From contig NC_011365.1 of the NCBI RefSeq assembly GCF_000021325.1, positions 2,880,001 through 2,944,000 on the forward strand: 64,000 nt of DNA, written 5' to 3'. Positions 61,156 through 64,000 of the stretch are shown in pieces; position 1 is the first letter of the stretch, and every line of letters begins with the position of its first letter. A model generated the notes under the pieces. That model searched no databases, was not told the origin of the DNA, and was given only the letters and a program-made list of their open reading frames with translations. Position numbers and translations under genes: made by a program. Source of the stretch: Gluconacetobacter diazotrophicus PA1 5 (GTDB lineage: Bacteria; Pseudomonadota; Alphaproteobacteria; Acetobacterales; Acetobacteraceae).

Positions 61156-62754
61156 GTGCATAGGGGACATTCTTGGCGGGCGGCGATCGTCGGGCTGTCG
61201 GTCCTTGCGACCGGATGCGCGGTCGGGCCGGACTTCCACAAGCCCGTGGCCTGGGCGCCGCCGCACTGGGCGGGCCAGCATTGGGTGGGTTCAGCCCCCG
61301 GGTCGACCTCTGGGGCATCCAGGCCGCCTGTCAGCAGCGATATCTCGGATGCCGCCCCCGACCCCGCATGGTGGGACGTGTTCCATGATCCCGAACTGTC
61401 GGCGCTGGAACGCCGGGTGGCCGGGCAGAACCTGTCCGTCGCCATCGCCACCGCCCGTCTGGCGCAGAGCCGGTCGCAACTGCGGATTGCCGGGGCCGAG
61501 CGTTATCCGGGGCTGAGCGCCGCGGGGTCGTACACCCGGTCGCAATACAGCACCAAGGAATTGCAGCGGATCGTCAGCGATGTCGGCAAGTCCGGCAACC
61601 TGCCGCTGGGCGGGGTCAACCTGGCGGACCAGTCCGGGCAGTTCACCATTCCGCTGCTGGACCAGTGGCGCGACAGCATCGACGCGACGTGGGAGGTCGA
61701 CCTGTGGGGCCGCGTGCGCCGGCAGTACGAGGCGGCGGGCGCCGACCTGCAGGCCTCGGTCGAGGAACGGCGCGGCGTGCTGACCGCGCAGATGGCCGAA
61801 CTGGCCCGCGATTACGTGGCCCTGCGCGAGGCCCAGGCGCAACTGCGCATCCTGCTGGACAATCGCGACACCGCGTCCCGCTCGCTGGACCTCAGCCGCC
61901 AGCGCAACCAGGCGGGCCTGGTCAGCGAACTGGACGTGCAGAGCGCGCAGTCGCAACTGGATTCCGTCACCGCGCGCATTCCGCAGATGGAACAGCAGAT
62001 CGCGCTGCAGGTGAACGCGCTGAGCCTGCTGCTGGGGGCGCCGCCGTCCGCCCTGGCCGGCGAACTGCTGACCGACCGTGACATTCCGCCCGTGCCGCCG
62101 CGCGTGCCGGCCGGCGTGCCGTCCGAACTGGCCCGCCGCCGCCCAGACATCCGCCAGGCCGAGGCGCAGCTTCATGCCGCCACCGCGCAGGTGGGCGAGG
62201 CAGTGGCCGAGTTCTATCCCCGCGTGACCATCGACGCCGGATTCGGCTTCCAGTCGCTGTCCTTCCGCGATTTCGGATTCTGGAATGCCCGGGCGTGGAA
62301 TGTCGGCCCGTCGATCAGCCTGCCGATCTTCCAGGGCGGGCGGCTGCGCGGGCAGCTTGAGTTGCGCCACGCGGCGGAGCAGGAGGCCGCGATCACCTAT
62401 CGCCGGACCGTGCTGGGCGCCTGGCACGAGGTCGACAACGCCCTGACCGCGTATCGTGACGAACAGATGCGCCATGACAGCCTGGCGCGGCAGGTGGCCG
62501 ACGACCAGCGGTCGCTGGACCTGGCCCGCGACCAGTATCGCCACGGCATGGTGACGTTCCTGACGGTGCTGGATGCCGAACGCCGGGTGCTGGGGTCGCA
62601 GACCGACCTGACCAGCAGCACGGCCAGCCTGTCGACCGATCTGGTGCAGCTCTATTCCGCGCTGGGCGGCGGGTGGGAAAATACCTTCCCGGTCCAGATG
62701 GCGGCCCCGGCCCGCCTGGCCGGTGCCGCGCCCGGCGCGGCCCCCCCGGCATGA
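61156..62754 (+). CDS. NodT-family outer-membrane efflux lipoprotein
   Basis: This TolC/OprM-like channel is about 532 residues long. A lipoprotein leader ends in VLATGC and is followed by AVGPDFHKP. OEP repeats are seen in PAWWDVFHDPELSALERRVA, TWEVDLWGRVRRQYEAAGADLQ and RRPDIRQAEAQLHAATAQVGEAV. GTG at 61156 after AGGGGG is preferred; the longer open frame crosses the operator region. No pump or adaptor gene accompanies it, so it must serve a system encoded elsewhere. A divergent TetR repressor controls it. Confidence 0.86.
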   Translation: MHRGHSWRAAIVGLSVLATGCAVGPDFHKPVAWAPPHWAGQHWVGSAPGSTSGASRPPVSSDISDAAPDPAWWDVFHDPELSALERRVAGQNLSVAIATARLAQSRSQLRIAGAERYPGLSAAGSYTRSQYSTKELQRIVSDVGKSGNLPLGGVNLADQSGQFTIPLLDQWRDSIDATWEVDLWGRVRRQYEAAGADLQASVEERRGVLTAQMAELARDYVALREAQAQLRILLDNRDTASRSLDLSRQRNQAGLVSELDVQSAQSQLDSVTARIPQMEQQIALQVNALSLLLGAPPSALAGELLTDRDIPPVPPRVPAGVPSELARRRPDIRQAEAQLHAATAQVGEAVAEFYPRVTIDAGFGFQSLSFRDFGFWNARAWNVGPSISLPIFQGGRLRGQLELRHAAEQEAAITYRRTVLGAWHEVDNALTAYRDEQMRHDSLARQVADDQRSLDLARDQYRHGMVTFLTVLDAERRVLGSQTDLTSSTASLSTDLVQLYSALGGGWENTFPVQMAAPARLAGAAPGAAPPA

Positions 62755-62929
62755 GGCCGATTCGGGCCGGACGCGGCGTGCGGGGATGGTCCGGGCCGTT
62801 TTGCAAGTCTTCGGGCTTGGCGGATGGCGGTCGGCAGCGTATAAGCCGCCCGTTTCGCGGCGGGCCCCGGTCCGGCGAGGCCTCGCCGGCCGAGGTCCTG
62901 CCCGGGGGCGAAAGTCAAGGACGCGTATC

Positions 62930-63343
62930 ATGATCACATTGCCTCCCGATTACCGCCCCTCGGAAGACGAGGAATTCATGAATCCGCTACAGGTGGAATA
63001 TTTCCGCCAGAAGCTGCTGAAGTGGCGGGCGGATCTGCTAAAGGAAGCGGATGAGACCCTGGCGAGCCTGTCCGAAGGCGGGATTCACGAGGCCGACATT
63101 ACCGACCGCGCCAGTGTCGAGACCGACCGCGCGCTGGAACTGCGCACCCGCGACCGTGCGCGCAAGCTGATCTCCAAGATCAACCAGGCGCTGCTGCGGG
63201 TCGAGAACGGGTCCTACGGCTTCTGCGAGGAAACGGGCGAGCCGATCGGCCTGAAGCGGCTGGAAGCGCGCCCCATCGCCACCCTGTCGATCGAGGCGCA
63301 GGAGCGGCACGAGCGGATGGAAAAGATCCACCGCGACGATTGA
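62930..63343 (+). CDS. dksA: DksA/TraR-family RNA polymerase regulator
   Basis: This 137-residue secondary-channel factor works with ppGpp. FMNPLQVEYFRQKLLKWRADLLKEADETLA is the first coiled-coil arm and DRASVETDRALELRTRDRARKLI the second, with the tip between. The zinc finger is degenerate: FCEETGEPIGLKRLEARPIATLSIEAQ keeps only one of the four cysteines seen in E. coli DksA, a variation known among alphaproteobacteria. ATG at 62930 gives normal length. It is single, with a tRNA gene downstream. Confidence 0.9.
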   Translation: MITLPPDYRPSEDEEFMNPLQVEYFRQKLLKWRADLLKEADETLASLSEGGIHEADITDRASVETDRALELRTRDRARKLISKINQALLRVENGSYGFCEETGEPIGLKRLEARPIATLSIEAQERHERMEKIHRDD

Positions 63344-63428
63344 CCACCCCCGGGCCGGGTCCGTCGCCTTTTCTCGCCGAGGGGGGTTGCAACCCACCGG
63401 CAGAGGCGGTAGGAACCCGTCCCACGCT

Positions 63429-63503
<75 letters not shown>

Positions 63504-63520
63504 TGATTTTCCTACATTTC

Positions 63521-64000
63521 CTAAAATGTAGTGCCTGCAATTTCCTCGGCCAGACGAACGGGGAAACGTGGCCCTTGTTCCCCCATCCGTGCGATTCTGA
63601 TCGCGCTACGGTCATGCAAGGCAAACGCGGGTTGGGCTGGGGATTGACCCCAGACGCGCAGGCGGATTGGCGATGCCACTGAGCCGTTCACGCGGACAGT
63701 CGCCGACGAACCCGGCCGCAGCGACAGTTTCGCCGGCGTTAGGCCCACGGCCGCCTCGATCAGCGGGATGATCTGCTCGGCCGTCGCGATGTAGCCGGCT
63801 ACGGACGGGTCCAGGGCCGACGCCACAGTTCCCGCGATCGTCAGCACCGTCTGGAACTCGGTCGCCAGGGACGATGCCCAGCCCTTGCCGGTGTTGATGT
63901 CGATCGAGCCCGACGTGGACGCGTGATGGTCTTGATCCGGGTCAGGGCCGCATTGACCTGAGCGACCTGGTCCGCGCTCAGGTGCGAGGACAGCGTGGGG
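63521..64000 (-). pseudogene. Phage-like gene with frameshift, 5' end beyond window
   Basis: Minus-strand reading from the window edge gives LSSHLSADQVAQVNAALTRI in one frame and, after a one-base change near 63925-63930, STSGSIDINTGKGWASSLAT continuing into EFQTVLTIAGTVASALDP and QIIPLIEAAVGLTPAKL. Restoring one G in ATCACGCG makes a single frame. The style suggests a small structural or holin-associated phage protein, but I do not recognise a family. The last 60 residues before the stop near tRNA-Thr look non-native, so the gene may be truncated at the junction. Confidence 0.55.

Overview
The window is GC-rich alphaproteobacterial DNA, most likely from an acetic acid bacterium (Acetobacteraceae, Gluconacetobacter/Komagataeibacter type). 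The grounds are an IS1031-like insertion sequence with 930-bp geometry, a lipoprotein resembling the L-sorbosone dehydrogenase of acetic acid bacteria, dense ATGA-overlapping operons and very high third-position GC. Two stretches, about 1-2500 and 38800-48530, have visibly lower GC and look acquired. Naming the genus is inference.

Layout. (1) 1-2039: two minus-strand defence-type genes, a HEPN-like protein cut by the window edge and a PIN-domain protein. (2) 2518-12960: a MocR-type regulator and the complete Nit1C operon (nitB-like, nitrilase, radical SAM, GNAT, AIR-synthase-like, glycosyltransferase, small conserved protein, flavoprotein) plus an acyl-CoA synthetase. This operon family is linked to cyanide assimilation. 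Two near-identical 20-bp operators precede the regulator and the operon. (3) 13081-19206: VOC protein, Gly/His-rich lipoprotein, AGE-family isomerase, frameshifted SDR gene, DUF2171 protein, extensin-like protein and a GlpQ-type phosphodiesterase. The phosphodiesterase lies downstream of a TonB-dependent receptor (to 21688). (4) 21960-27544: MarR-FUSC-HlyD-OMF efflux operon.

(5) 27737-37655: a fluoride-response neighbourhood. It holds a CLC-F-like fluoride antiporter gene behind a fluoride riboswitch, a pair of small MutS-like ATPases behind a second fluoride riboswitch, a universal stress protein and crcB. Sorbosone dehydrogenase and small lipoproteins are interspersed. Both riboswitches have visible Shine-Dalgarno-sequestering repeats downstream. 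(6) 37735-38810: divergent azoR and HxlR regulator.

(7) 38811-48530: accessory island. A C5-cytosine methyltransferase and a Vsr endonuclease flank a two-gene operon encoding a large protein with two GHKL ATPase domains (N-terminal Hsp90/MORC-like, C-terminal histidine-kinase-like) and a receiver-domain protein. The receiver gene is split by a 1200-bp IS3-family element; removing the element and one target duplication restores a 313-aa frame exactly. IS1182-type and IS1031-type elements follow. This cluster is the best candidate for a poorly described system.

(8) 48675-63343: chromosomal backbone with DUF1810, divergent LysR/SDR, APC permease, panB, GNAT, AsmA, MscS channel, BrkB, divergent TetR/OMF with an obvious operator, and a DksA-type regulator. 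(9) 63429-64000: tRNA-Thr(GGT) followed by a frameshifted phage-like gene. A dispersed intergenic repeat family occurs at least four times (4724, 24697, 25820, 37042); one copy has perfect 18-bp inverted ends. No CRISPR array, rRNA or replication origin was seen.
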